This document shows positions 42,520-51,713 of a stretch of 64,000 nt of DNA, in pieces. The position numbers were made by a program, and so were the translations under genes. The notes below the pieces were generated by a model, which saw only the letters and a program-made list of their open reading frames with translations, searched no databases and was not told the origin of the DNA. This DNA is from F1-80-MAGs062 sp046345315. GTDB lineage: Bacteria > Planctomycetota > Planctomycetia > Planctomycetales > Planctomycetaceae. Position 1 is the first letter of the stretch. Each line of letters starts with the position of its first letter. The stretch spans positions 1-64,000 of the forward strand of contig JBKDKA010000145.1 in assembly GCA_046345315.1 (NCBI GenBank), given 5' to 3'.

Positions 42520-43530
42520 ATGTCCCGTATCGGAGTGAACAGAAAGGTTCGAGGCTTCACGCTGATCGAACTGCTCGTGGTCATCGCGATCATTGCAGTT
42601 CTGGTCTCGCTGCTGCTGCCAGCTGTACAACAGGCGCGAGAAGCGGCTCGGCGAACTCAGTGCAAGAATAATCTCAAGCAGATTGGACTGGCTCTTCATA
42701 ACTATCACGACGCACATCTCGTGTTTCCGCTGGCATCGTACCTTCAGGGGCTTCACCTTCCACTCCCTAATGATCTGGCTCGTTCACAATGGGGTTGGGC
42801 ATCCATGATTCTGCCATACGCGGATCAGGGACCTTTGTTCAACCAGCTCATTATCGGCAGTAACACGCTTCAGCAGGCCACGGTTGACCCGGTGCGTCTG
42901 AAGTCACTCACGACTCCCGTTTCCGTATTTATCTGTCCGACTGATCCGGAAGACGGTGTCAATCGAAATCGTCCATTTCTGGGCGCTGGCACCACGTCGG
43001 GCCTGGTCATGACAATGGCATTGCCGGCCCCGGTACAGTATGCGAAATCCAATTACATTGGCTGCAACGGCAACAAAGACAGCGACGGTATCTTCCGCAG
43101 CGGTGGCGGGAAAGTTTCTATCAAAGATATTGTCGATGGAACTTCCAACACCTTGATGGTTGGGGAACGCAGCAGTCGCAAATGGGCGAAGCAGGATCAG
43201 TCGAAGCCAGGACCGTGGGCCGGAGTTTGGGCCGGACAGGAACTGTCTGACGACGGAATTACGAACGTATGGGCTTTGGCGGGACAGACATTGTATCAGA
43301 TGAATTCCGGCAAGCACAGCCTGGATCCATCTGATACCAACGCGGCCGACAGCCCGTTGCAGGCATTCGGGAGTGAGCACGCCGGTGGATCACAGTTCGT
43401 ACTGGCTGACGGCTCTGTACGATTCATCAGCGACAGCATTCAGTGGAATGATCATCCGCTGAATGATGATGTTGGCACGTATCATATCCTGGCGTCAATC
43501 AACGACGGAAAAACTGTCGGAGAGTTCTGA
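42520..43530 (+). CDS. DUF1559 protein with type II pseudopilin-like N-terminus
   Basis: The ATG at 42520 follows GGAGAGAG and gives 336 residues. The prepilin box RGFTLIELLVVIAIIAVLV, the C-K-N-N-L-K-Q-I-G-L-A-L-H-N-Y-H-D box, and the end AFGSEHAGGSQFVLADGSVRFISDSI are all canonical. The 44 residues after the leader are almost identical to those of the DUF1559 gene at 5.5-6.6 kb. The next gene, a lipoprotein, lies 100 bases downstream with a hairpin between. In-frame sequence upstream to 42436 has no coding character. Confidence 0.95.
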   Translation: MSRIGVNRKVRGFTLIELLVVIAIIAVLVSLLLPAVQQAREAARRTQCKNNLKQIGLALHNYHDAHLVFPLASYLQGLHLPLPNDLARSQWGWASMILPYADQGPLFNQLIIGSNTLQQATVDPVRLKSLTTPVSVFICPTDPEDGVNRNRPFLGAGTTSGLVMTMALPAPVQYAKSNYIGCNGNKDSDGIFRSGGGKVSIKDIVDGTSNTLMVGERSSRKWAKQDQSKPGPWAGVWAGQELSDDGITNVWALAGQTLYQMNSGKHSLDPSDTNAADSPLQAFGSEHAGGSQFVLADGSVRFISDSIQWNDHPLNDDVGTYHILASINDGKTVGEF

Positions 43531-43577
43531 GGTCAAGGGGCCGCAGCAGATCTGCCCTGGAAACTGTCGAATCCATG

Positions 43578-43610
43578 CAGCACTGTCTCCGGGAAACCGT
43601 GACAGTGCTG
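43578..43610 (+). terminator. Intercistronic hairpin between DUF1559 and lipoprotein genes
   Basis: A perfect 10-bp stem CAGCACTGTC/GACAGTGCTG with a 13-base loop is followed by TTCTCC, which is too poor in T for a strong terminator. It occupies the same place as the hairpin at 5477-5508 and is likely a partial terminator or stability element. Confidence 0.5.
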
Positions 43611-43630
43611 TTCTCCTGTGAGGAATTAAC

Positions 43631-44233
43631 GTGCTCTGCTCACTGACTTCAATTTGCAGCCTGAACCGGCCCAGGTTCAGTTTTGTCAACAGGCTCATCC
43701 CGGTCATTGCCTGTGGTCTTGTGACAGTATTCACCGGTTGTGGAAGCGGTTATTCCGGCCCAAGTGAATACGAACAGTATCAGAAGAAACGAATGGGGTT
43801 TGTGGAGACGATTCAGTCACTCGGTGGGAAAGCTGAATATGGCGAAAAATCCATGCACGGCTTCCGGATGAGCGGATGGCTGATCCAGCTTCCGGGTGCC
43901 GATGTGTCGGACGAACTGATTTCACAGATCATTGAACACACCCGGGATCAGGCCGTGTTTCAGCTGAACTTCAGCGGATCTAAAATCACGGACGCTCAGC
44001 TTGTCGCACTCGATGCCGGAAAAGTACTACAGAAGACTGTGGAACTGGATCTCAGCAACACAGCAATCACCGATGCGGGGCTGGATAAGCTTCAGAGATT
44101 GTACTGTCTCTCTGAGCTGAAGCTGAAGGGAACTTCCGCATCCAAATCCGCGGCGACGCGGCTCGGGGATCGCAAAATCGCCAGTCCAATCACGCCAGCT
44201 CCGTTCAAAAAACAGCCGAATGTAGACCTTTGA
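43631..44233 (+). CDS. Lipoprotein with leucine-rich-repeat-like section
   Basis: The start is a GTG with GAGGAA six bases upstream. The 200-residue protein has a lipoprotein signal whose lipobox ends VFTGC (Cys at 37). The middle has leucine-rich-repeat strands (FQLNFSGSKITDAQLVALD, VELDLSNTAITDAGLDKLQRL, LSELKLKGTSA), the pattern of planctomycete LRR proteins with ITDAGL boxes. A serine-, lysine- and proline-containing tail follows. It forms a two-gene unit with the DUF1559 gene and ends seven bases from the convergent MBOAT gene. Function unknown; surface protein binding is plausible. Confidence 0.85.
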   Translation: MLCSLTSICSLNRPRFSFVNRLIPVIACGLVTVFTGCGSGYSGPSEYEQYQKKRMGFVETIQSLGGKAEYGEKSMHGFRMSGWLIQLPGADVSDELISQIIEHTRDQAVFQLNFSGSKITDAQLVALDAGKVLQKTVELDLSNTAITDAGLDKLQRLYCLSELKLKGTSASKSAATRLGDRKIASPITPAPFKKQPNVDL

Positions 44234-44239
44234 TTCCTT

Positions 44240-46771
44240 TCACTGTTTCTCGCCGGGCGGCAGCAACGACGATGTCCGCATGACAATGTCGTAAAGCGAC
44301 TCAGCGATCAACCGTTGGCCCTTTGCGGTCGGATGATAATCCTGGCTCGACGGAAAGAGTCGATCCTGATTGCGATGCCAGTCCGTGGCATCAAAGACCT
44401 GAAACCCCGCTGCCTCCGCAATCGGGATAATCTGACGACCAGCTTGACCGGAGTTCGGGTCCGGGATCGGGAGATAGATCCATACTGGCTTGATTCCTCT
44501 GCGAGAGCACTCGTCAGTAACGGTCAGGTAGACGGCCTTCAGGAGTTCTGGCTGAATCGCCAGAAGGCGACTGTGGATTTCTCCCGGCGGCATCGAAGAG
44601 CTGACGGCTGCTCTGTCGGCAACATCCTGAAGATGTGAAGAGGGAAGTGGGAGACCGGCGGCGATCAGTGATCCTGTATGACCTGCCAGTTCTGACAACT
44701 CATCCTGATGGGCCATATAGATCAGTACGTTGGGCGAGAACTTCAATACTTGTCGCTGAAATCTGACGAGACGATGAGGAGCGTATTGTTTCCCGACTCC
44801 GAAATTCAGCACTTCCACCCGACGGGAAGCCTCAGTCGTCGCGTCAGAGTTGATTCGCATCTCCAGCACTCTGCAGAAGGTCTCGTCGTCATTGACCCCA
44901 TACCCCATAACGATGCTGGAGCCAATCACCGCGATGCGAGTCGTGTCAGGTGGTTTTGAAAGAGTAATCGAGGCCCGATCGCGCATACCGAATTGATTGA
45001 TCGAGGTGCGGCTGCCGTTCAGTTCGGTCACCATGCCCGGAATCAGTTCAAGTCCCTGATAAAGGTCTGCTGAACGGGATACTTTTTCGAAACCCAGTGC
45101 CTGTTTTCTCTCCAGTTCAGAGTTATCAGAGAATGATTCGAGGAGTGGTCCGGCCTGAACGGCAGCAGAGTTCAGGTCTTCGTAATATCCTCGCAGAATC
45201 GCGTCCTGACTCACCGACGGCGCCGATTGCAGTGACGCAATAGACTTCGCAAACTCAGATCGCGGAAACGTGGTGATGATGGCAGACGGAATCGCCAAAA
45301 GAAGTGTCATCGTTGCCAGACAGACAGCAGCGGACTCACGAAAATCGCTCTGGTTCGGTGAGCTTTCTGCGATACGGGAATGCGTACGAACTCTGCGCGT
45401 TTTCTGAATGTGGACAATGCCAGTCCCGATGATCACCGCAATGATGAGAATCGTTAAGGTCGTTCCGAACCCGTTCCAACCATCCGGTAACGACAATACG
45501 GCCACAGAGAGTTGCAGGAAATCCGGTCTGGTCCAGCATCCCCAGAAGAGGCTTACCAGGATCAGCATGGCGACCGTCTGAGCAGCCGTTCTGAATGAAC
45601 TCCACAAGCTCGTCGGCACGGCCAAAGATGTTCTTCGTCGAGCTTCCAGTGCCGCGTTCACGCTCACGCAGACGCCTGCACCCAGCCAGAGAATGGCATC
45701 ATTCAGAGTGACAGGGAATCTCCCCAGCAGCCACCATGTCTGCCAGGAATGCAGAAGCCACGTACCGAAGAATACCCACAGCACACTCAGTGTGATCGCA
45801 CGACCTGCAGTGAATCCCAGACGCCTCAAAGAGAAAAAAGCAGGAAAGAAGAAACACTTCGACATGAAGTCTTTCCAGTAGATATTAATGCGCCTCCAGA
45901 TGTCGCTGAAACTGGATGCCAGAAAGTACTGGTTATGTGTTCGCGGCAGATCAAATCCAAACAGATGCAGAATTCCCGTGATCAGATGGAACTGTCCGGA
46001 TACCTGCAGATATAGAGCATAGTTGGCCATGAGGAACCCGGCAATCTGACCGATGTTCCGCAGCTCGTTGATGTCCGGAAGCAGATACAGTCGAACCGCG
46101 CGGTACAGCAGCAGATGTGCGATCCCTCGCAGAATCCAGCGAATTCCCTGTTGATGGATCTCCCATTCCCGCGTGCTGTCATAACTGCTCTGAAACGTTC
46201 GAAAATCAATCACCGGAAAGAACGGAAAGCAGGCGTTCGGCAGCATGAAGAAATAGGATGCCGTCACGGCCAGATCAGGAAGTGTTCGCTTTGTTGTGCA
46301 TTCGTGCACAAACAGAATCAGTCGAAACATCAGGATCGATCCGAGAATCGGCCAGATCGGCGAGGGAGTCCATGCTCGCAGACACACCAGAACAGCGACT
46401 GCAGAAAGAAGGATCATGTTTCGAAAGAACGCCGGTATCGGCAGAAAGCAGACTCCGATGCAGATGCTGACGCCGGCCACCACACAAAGACCGTTCACGA
46501 CACCAAGGACGAACAGAGCGCATCCCATTGACAGTACGGCAAAACCGCTCAGACGGTATCGCGTCGGCACCCAGAAATGCGCCGCGAAACCTGCGATGAC
46601 ATAGCACAGCACCGGGAAGAAGTGACGTTGCTGTTCGATTTCAAACCGAAACACCAGAGCAGCCAGAAGAGCCAGCTGGAGCAGAACCAGACAATAATTC
46701 CGAATCGTCGTTGTCGCGCCTGAAGCGGAATCTGCCGTCGGAAGCATCGATCCACGATCACCAGGTTCCAT
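44240..46771 (-). CDS. MBOAT acyltransferase fused to an SGNH-hydrolase domain
   Basis: The 843-residue protein has an MBOAT membrane domain in the first 490 residues. It contains FLASSFSDIWRRINIYWKDFMSKCFFFPAFF and the catalytic His in GTWLLHSWQTWWLLG near 342. A soluble SGNH-like domain follows: IAVIGSSIVMGYGVNDDETF near 617 (Ser block I), YMAHQDELSELAG, and DYHPTAKGQRLIAESL near 815 with the Asp/His pair. In DltB-DltD and alginate AlgI-AlgJ/X systems these two activities are separate proteins; here they are one chain. The gene starts nine bases after a carrier-protein gene. It probably moves an acyl group across the inner membrane and onto an envelope polymer (inference). Confidence 0.9.
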   Translation of the reverse strand: MEPGDRGSMLPTADSASGATTTIRNYCLVLLQLALLAALVFRFEIEQQRHFFPVLCYVIAGFAAHFWVPTRYRLSGFAVLSMGCALFVLGVVNGLCVVAGVSICIGVCFLPIPAFFRNMILLSAVAVLVCLRAWTPSPIWPILGSILMFRLILFVHECTTKRTLPDLAVTASYFFMLPNACFPFFPVIDFRTFQSSYDSTREWEIHQQGIRWILRGIAHLLLYRAVRLYLLPDINELRNIGQIAGFLMANYALYLQVSGQFHLITGILHLFGFDLPRTHNQYFLASSFSDIWRRINIYWKDFMSKCFFFPAFFSLRRLGFTAGRAITLSVLWVFFGTWLLHSWQTWWLLGRFPVTLNDAILWLGAGVCVSVNAALEARRRTSLAVPTSLWSSFRTAAQTVAMLILVSLFWGCWTRPDFLQLSVAVLSLPDGWNGFGTTLTILIIAVIIGTGIVHIQKTRRVRTHSRIAESSPNQSDFRESAAVCLATMTLLLAIPSAIITTFPRSEFAKSIASLQSAPSVSQDAILRGYYEDLNSAAVQAGPLLESFSDNSELERKQALGFEKVSRSADLYQGLELIPGMVTELNGSRTSINQFGMRDRASITLSKPPDTTRIAVIGSSIVMGYGVNDDETFCRVLEMRINSDATTEASRRVEVLNFGVGKQYAPHRLVRFQRQVLKFSPNVLIYMAHQDELSELAGHTGSLIAAGLPLPSSHLQDVADRAAVSSSMPPGEIHSRLLAIQPELLKAVYLTVTDECSRRGIKPVWIYLPIPDPNSGQAGRQIIPIAEAAGFQVFDATDWHRNQDRLFPSSQDYHPTAKGQRLIAESLYDIVMRTSSLLPPGEKQ

Positions 46772-46780
46772 CGCCTGTGC

Positions 46781-47059
46781 CTATACTGATTGCTGATGAT
46801 TTGCCAGTTCAGCGGCAAAAACGGAAAGCTGCTCGATGGACGGATAATCATCCAGCGGATTGCTCGAAAACCGAATGGACAGGTAATCCTCAAGGCGTGC
46901 GATCAGCGAAACGACCTGCATGGAATCGATTCCGCAGGCAGGGATCGACAGTTCAGGCTTCACAGCAGATGAAGAAATCTGCAACTCCTGAGAGATCTCC
47001 CGAATCAGCCAATTCTGGATTTCAGCAGCAGACTTCAGTGATGTTCTGGATTCGCTCAT
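46781..47059 (-). CDS. Acyl carrier protein (phosphopantetheine-binding)
   Basis: The ATG at 47059 gives 92 residues. The phosphopantetheine site is in PACGIDSMQVVSLIARLE, with Ser near 46. The four-helix carrier layout is visible (WLIREISQELQ... then DYLSIRFSSNPLDDYPSIEQLSVF). It resembles carrier domains partnered with FAAL enzymes in polyketide or lipid systems more than the fatty-acid-synthesis AcpP (which has DSLD). It is directly followed by the MBOAT-SGNH gene, which suggests that acyl groups loaded on this carrier feed that enzyme. Confidence 0.92.
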   Translation of the reverse strand: MSESRTSLKSAAEIQNWLIREISQELQISSSAVKPELSIPACGIDSMQVVSLIARLEDYLSIRFSSNPLDDYPSIEQLSVFAAELANHQQSV

Positions 47060-47204
47060 TCTCTGAACACTGCCTTTCGTTGTCTTCAACAATTCTAAGT
47101 TCTTTCCTGACTCGCACCAAAGAACCTGAACAGCAGATCAGGAAACTTCTTGACATGCAACGGAGAAATGCGGACACTTCTGCGGTTTCACCAGCGGCAG
47201 CAGC

Positions 47205-48716
47205 GTGAGGCGATTCGTGCTCAGATTTCCCCAGAATCCGGCGACATCCGGCAGTCAGCTTGACCGACGGCAGGCAATCGCCGCCGGTGTCAGTGCTCTG
47301 TCTGTGCCGCAACTGCTTTGGCTTGAATCTCTCGCTGCTTCAGCGCCCGCTGTAACGGCTTCCTTCGGTCGAGCAAAGAACATTCTGCTCGTCTATCAGC
47401 AGGGCGCAGCTTCGCAACTGGAAACGTGGGACCCTAAGCCCCACGCACCTGAAGGCATCAGAGGGAAATGGGGAGCCATTTCGACGGCAGTTCCCGGGGT
47501 AGCCATCTGTGAAATGCTGCCGAAGCTTTCGCGGATCACCGATCGCATGGCCATCGTGCGCTCAATGACCCACGACAACAATAATCACTCCAACCTCTAT
47601 ACGCTCTCCGGGGCACCGGCAATCGATTTCTCCAGTGAGACGAATCCTTCGGATACTCGACACCGCCCATTTTTCGGCAGCGTACTCGACTATCTCGAAG
47701 ATCGAAACGGCCAGAGCGCTTCACCGTCTGTCCCGCGAAACATCGGACTTCCGTGGCGATTCAGCAGTTTCACTCCATTCGTGCGGCGTGCTGGTCCGTA
47801 CGCCTCATTCCTCGGTCAGGGATATGATCCTGTCTGGACGGAATTTGATGGCCAGGCCACACATAAGGTGTCGCGAGTGTCCTTCTTTGACCCCGGGAAG
47901 GATATCTATGTCGCTGATCCATTTCTGGGGATTACGCCGGAAAGTCGGCTTCGAATTTCGAAGGAAGTGCAGCTGCGGGACGGCCTGACAATCAGCAGGC
48001 TGGAACAGCGACGCAGTCTTGTTCGGCAGCTGAATGATCACCAGACACAAAAGAGCGATCATAAACCTGCGCATGGTTATGATCGTTTTGCAGGCATGGC
48101 ATGGTCGATGATCAATTCGCCCGTGATTCGTAATGCTCTTGATGTCGGGCAGGAACCGATGGCGCTCAGGCAGCAATATGGCATGACTCTGTTCGGTCAA
48201 TCCGCTCTGACGGCTCGTCGGCTGCTGGAAGCCGGGTGTCGCCTGGTTTCTGTGTTCTGGGATGAATACGAAGTCATCAATACGGCCTGGGACACACATT
48301 TTGATCACTTCACACGTCTGGAACAGGAACTGCTGCCCGGCTTTGACGCTGGTCTCAGTTCACTGCTGCTGGATCTTGAAGAACGGGGCCTGCTTCAGGA
48401 AACTCTTGTCATGTGTCTCACTGAACACGGGCGAACGCCGAAGATCAGTACCACAGACAAAGGCGGCGGACGCGATCACTGGTCAAAAGCTTACAGCGTG
48501 ATGCTCGCTGGCGCGGGGATCCGGCCCGGGACTGTCATCGGTGCATCGGATGCAAGCGCCGCGTTTGTCAAAGATCATCCTGTCAGCCCGGAAGATATCC
48601 TGGCGACGATGTATCACCTCAAGGGAATATCTCCGGAGACAACAATTTCGGATCGTCGTAACCGCCCCGTGAAGCTCGTGGACAACGGAAATGTGATTGA
48701 AACAATTCTCGACTGA
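47205..48716 (+). CDS. DUF1501 protein
   Basis: The 503-residue protein starts at a GTG and has an RRQAIAAGVSALSVPQLLWL export-type leader. The DUF1501 boxes are present: KNILLVYQQGAASQLETWDPKP, IVRSMTHDNNNHSNLYTLSGAP, GCRLVSVFWDEYEVINTAWDTHFDHF, and ETLVMCLTEHGRTPKISTTDKGGGRDHWSKAYSVMLAGAGI. It is likely periplasmic. Unlike the DUF1501 gene at 31-32.6 kb, no PSD1/cytochrome partner lies beside it. It is divergent from the carrier-protein gene. Confidence 0.94.
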   Translation: MRRFVLRFPQNPATSGSQLDRRQAIAAGVSALSVPQLLWLESLAASAPAVTASFGRAKNILLVYQQGAASQLETWDPKPHAPEGIRGKWGAISTAVPGVAICEMLPKLSRITDRMAIVRSMTHDNNNHSNLYTLSGAPAIDFSSETNPSDTRHRPFFGSVLDYLEDRNGQSASPSVPRNIGLPWRFSSFTPFVRRAGPYASFLGQGYDPVWTEFDGQATHKVSRVSFFDPGKDIYVADPFLGITPESRLRISKEVQLRDGLTISRLEQRRSLVRQLNDHQTQKSDHKPAHGYDRFAGMAWSMINSPVIRNALDVGQEPMALRQQYGMTLFGQSALTARRLLEAGCRLVSVFWDEYEVINTAWDTHFDHFTRLEQELLPGFDAGLSSLLLDLEERGLLQETLVMCLTEHGRTPKISTTDKGGGRDHWSKAYSVMLAGAGIRPGTVIGASDASAAFVKDHPVSPEDILATMYHLKGISPETTISDRRNRPVKLVDNGNVIETILD

Positions 48717-48774
48717 ACGACCGGAACTGAAGCTGGCGATGCGTCTGTCTCCTGAGAACTCTGCGTGAACACAG

Positions 48775-50862
48775 TCATGGATGTTCTTTGGCTCCGGCAT
48801 CAGGTGCCTGGCCAATGGTGATCAGGGAATTAATCCCGGGCAGCGGGACTCCGGCATCAATGCGTGGACTGTCGTTCTGAAGATCAAAATCCCCGGCTGA
48901 TCGGTTCAGAAACTTTGGATCGGCATACAGCCCGTGCGCCTGCCACCCAAACTCGCTGGTGATCTTTTCAGGCGTATCGTACTTCCTCCGGTAAGCGTGA
49001 ATGAGAAGTGGGGCCGATTTCTGCGTGACATAAAGAGTATCGTGATCCCAGTCCAGCGGCGACGGTTCACGCGGCCAGAGCTCAAATCCGGCGGCCTGAC
49101 CACACCAGATGTTGTTTCGCAGGCGAAGCAGTTTCCATCGAGCCTGCTTGACCAGCATCGCTCGACTCTGCGGGTCCGATGTGAATGCAGTGTTGTGATA
49201 GAAGAACATCGGTCCTGACCCTTCATCCGCGCCGTGGCCGCCGTTGGTCTTGAACGGATAACCGTAATGTTCTCCTCTCGCTGCAGCAGGTACAGATCCG
49301 CATTCAGAAATGATGTTGTAAATCACGAATGTGGGGCCATCCAGTGCCTGAGCAACAGAAACGCCGGACAACGATCGTCGCATCGTGTTATCGAAAATGC
49401 GAACATTGCGTGAGAAGCCGTCTGCCTCAAGGAAATCATCAACACATCCGTCAATCACATTTTCGCAGAAGTCGATTTCATTGGTCCGGGCATCATTTTT
49501 CCTGTACGGGGTCAGGTGAGCCCCGTCAAAAAGCCCTGAAATCCGGTTTCGGCGAAAGACCAGACCACGGCCGGAGAAACTGGCATCCACGTTGACGGCA
49601 CCGCCCTCAAAGCTTCCGCTGATACCTCCCTCCTGCTTCATCAGATCAAAGGGCCAGTTCAGGAGGTCGTCCTCAAATGAGCAGTCCTGAATCGTGATTC
49701 GGTCTGATTGTCCCTTCAGATAGATGAAGGAGTTGTTGTATCGAAACCGACAATCCGTAATGGTAAGGTCAGCAGAATCGCTTACGAAGATCGCTGTACT
49801 GTTGAGTCCCAGCCCGAAATGCCGAAACTCAAGGCCAGCAATTCGGATATGACTGCGTCGACTGAGCTGAAGTGCTCGCTCTGCTCCGGAAAGATGAATC
49901 CGGAATCGGTCCACCGAATCAGGGATCTTCAGATGAACGGCCTCGCCATCCGCATAGAATGCACCCTCAATACCGAGATCTCGGAACGACATCCGATCCT
50001 GAGAATCACTCCGAGACTTCAGAGTTCGGCTGAGCAGGTCGCCATAAGCATTCACAGGGAACAATCGAATTGTGCGACCTGTGACATCGTCTGTCAGGCA
50101 CGCGTGGTGCGTCATCCCGGCCAGTGAATGGCTGAGAATACCGGTGTGAGTCTCTTTCCATGTCTCCGGGCTGGTGAGAGCTTCGTCTGTGCCATCAAGA
50201 ATCACGGTTTCACCGTCTGCACTGCAGAGCGTCACCGGCGCCTCGGGCGTACCACTGTTCGTGAACTCCAATGAACTTTCATGATAGACGCCCTCATGCA
50301 CTTTTACCGTATCCCCCGGACCGGCCATCACAAGGGCCTGCCGAATGGACTTCAGCGGACGCGTTTCGGTGCCAGAGTCAGTATCGCTTCCGTTCTTCGA
50401 AACATGCAGCACGGTCGTCGACCTGTAACTGACAGGTTCAGGCCGTGTGGCCCCCTGTCCAAACCAGACTTCATTGTGTTTTTCGTCCGGGAACTCCAGG
50501 CGAATCCGCACCTGATACCGAGAATCCGGCTGCAGCCAGAAAAGTGAAGTGACGTAATTCCGGGAGTGCCCCGACTGAACGAGGTCGTGCATTTCCGTCC
50601 ATTCGCCGTTCACGTTCAGATCACATGTGACTCTTGCAGGAAGCAGCGATGGATCTCTGTCGGACAGATCGGCGATGACGCCGGCGGTGTGAAAGTTCCC
50701 GAAGAATTCCACTCGGCTCGATTCCCGGAAATCTGTCGGTATCCTGTCTGACGGTTCATAGGCTCGTCGAAGAGTTTTCGGGGGGGAAGACGATGCTTCC
50801 TGCCATGAAAAGATATTCAGAAACAGAATGACACAACCCACGAGCACAGCATGTTTCATCAT
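48775..50862 (-). CDS. Secreted right-handed beta-helix protein
   Basis: The start at 50862 gives a signal peptide (MMKHAVLVGCVILFLNIFSWQEASS) and 695 residues. After a beta-rich N-terminal domain, a DUF1565-type entry (VLHVSKNGSDTDSGTETRPLKSIRQALVMAGPGDTVKVHEGVYHE) leads into parallel beta-helix rungs (IRIAGLEFRHFGLGLNSTAIFVSDSADLTITDCRFRYNNSFIYL...). Such folds are found in pectate lyases and other polysaccharide lyases or surface adhesins. No catalytic residues can be assigned. The C-terminal part ends DSPRIDAGVPLPGINSL, a common last box in planctomycete beta-helix proteins. Confidence 0.9.
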   Translation of the reverse strand: MMKHAVLVGCVILFLNIFSWQEASSSPPKTLRRAYEPSDRIPTDFRESSRVEFFGNFHTAGVIADLSDRDPSLLPARVTCDLNVNGEWTEMHDLVQSGHSRNYVTSLFWLQPDSRYQVRIRLEFPDEKHNEVWFGQGATRPEPVSYRSTTVLHVSKNGSDTDSGTETRPLKSIRQALVMAGPGDTVKVHEGVYHESSLEFTNSGTPEAPVTLCSADGETVILDGTDEALTSPETWKETHTGILSHSLAGMTHHACLTDDVTGRTIRLFPVNAYGDLLSRTLKSRSDSQDRMSFRDLGIEGAFYADGEAVHLKIPDSVDRFRIHLSGAERALQLSRRSHIRIAGLEFRHFGLGLNSTAIFVSDSADLTITDCRFRYNNSFIYLKGQSDRITIQDCSFEDDLLNWPFDLMKQEGGISGSFEGGAVNVDASFSGRGLVFRRNRISGLFDGAHLTPYRKNDARTNEIDFCENVIDGCVDDFLEADGFSRNVRIFDNTMRRSLSGVSVAQALDGPTFVIYNIISECGSVPAAARGEHYGYPFKTNGGHGADEGSGPMFFYHNTAFTSDPQSRAMLVKQARWKLLRLRNNIWCGQAAGFELWPREPSPLDWDHDTLYVTQKSAPLLIHAYRRKYDTPEKITSEFGWQAHGLYADPKFLNRSAGDFDLQNDSPRIDAGVPLPGINSLITIGQAPDAGAKEHP

Positions 50863-50926
50863 GGGCCATCTCCCCCGAGACCACACTTCATGATGACTCC
50901 GACGTTCGCCGTGATCATCCCGTGAA

Positions 50927-51574
50927 CTATGTCCTCACGACGTTCAGCGGTGGATGATGTGTGTTCCATAGTGACTGAATGAATTCGTCGATTCCATTGC
51001 CGGTGACTCGAACGACGCACATCGGCTGATTGTCATGTTGCGCGGAGAGAATGCTGACGAGTCGGACGTCTGACTTCTGGGCAACCTTGAGTACCAGGCT
51101 CAGAACGTCTTCCTGCGGCGCGGCGTAAAATGAGATTCGAGCTTCACCGGTGCCGGCCCCGAGGAGCTCAACGAAAGCGCGAAACAGATCGGATTCCGTA
51201 ATCAGCCCGACGACTCGCCCCTGTTTGATGACAGGTAAGCCGCCGATCCTGCGTTCGTGCATCAGCCGAGCGGCACTTTCGATCGGTGTTTCCGGCGTCG
51301 TGGTGACGGGGTCACGCGTCATGATGTCCTGCACGGTGACATCCGTTCTGAACTGATCAGCGCCACTGATGCTGAACGGATTGATCTCCGCCGGGAATGC
51401 CGCATAAACATCACTTTTCGTCACGATGCCAATAAGCTGCTCACCACTTTCCGAGGGCTGCACGACTGTCAGCCGACGAACTTGGTGTCGCAGCATCATG
51501 GCTGCAGCTTCGTTGATCGGCCGGTGTTTCTCGATCGTGACCACATCGCGGCTCATCCACATGCTGACGATCAC
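50927..51574 (-). CDS. Tandem CBS-domain protein
   Basis: The preferred start is a GTG at 51574 with GGAGGG seven bases upstream; it gives a 215-residue protein beginning VIVSMWMSRDVVTIEKHRPI, as in homologues. The first CBS motif runs to about residue 60 (RRLTVVQPSESGEQLIGIVTKSDVYAAF). The second contains VQDIMTRDPVTTTPETPIESAARLMHERRIGGLPVIKQGRVVGLITESDLF. An ACT-like or other small C-terminal domain follows (EARISFYAAPQEDVLSLVLKVAQK...VVRVTG). CBS pairs usually bind adenine nucleotides and regulate a partner. No partner gene is adjacent. Confidence 0.9.
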   Translation of the reverse strand: MIVSMWMSRDVVTIEKHRPINEAAAMMLRHQVRRLTVVQPSESGEQLIGIVTKSDVYAAFPAEINPFSISGADQFRTDVTVQDIMTRDPVTTTPETPIESAARLMHERRIGGLPVIKQGRVVGLITESDLFRAFVELLGAGTGEARISFYAAPQEDVLSLVLKVAQKSDVRLVSILSAQHDNQPMCVVRVTGNGIDEFIQSLWNTHHPPLNVVRT

Positions 51575-51713
51575 AGAAATCCCTCCAGACACATACAATT
51601 TCAGGCTGCCTGCAGCGGCAGCTGAATGATAATCAGTCGATCGCAGGCTGATTCTTTTCCGGAATGCGGCATTCCACAATCAGGTTTCACTCAGATCCGG
51701 AGAATTCAGCATA

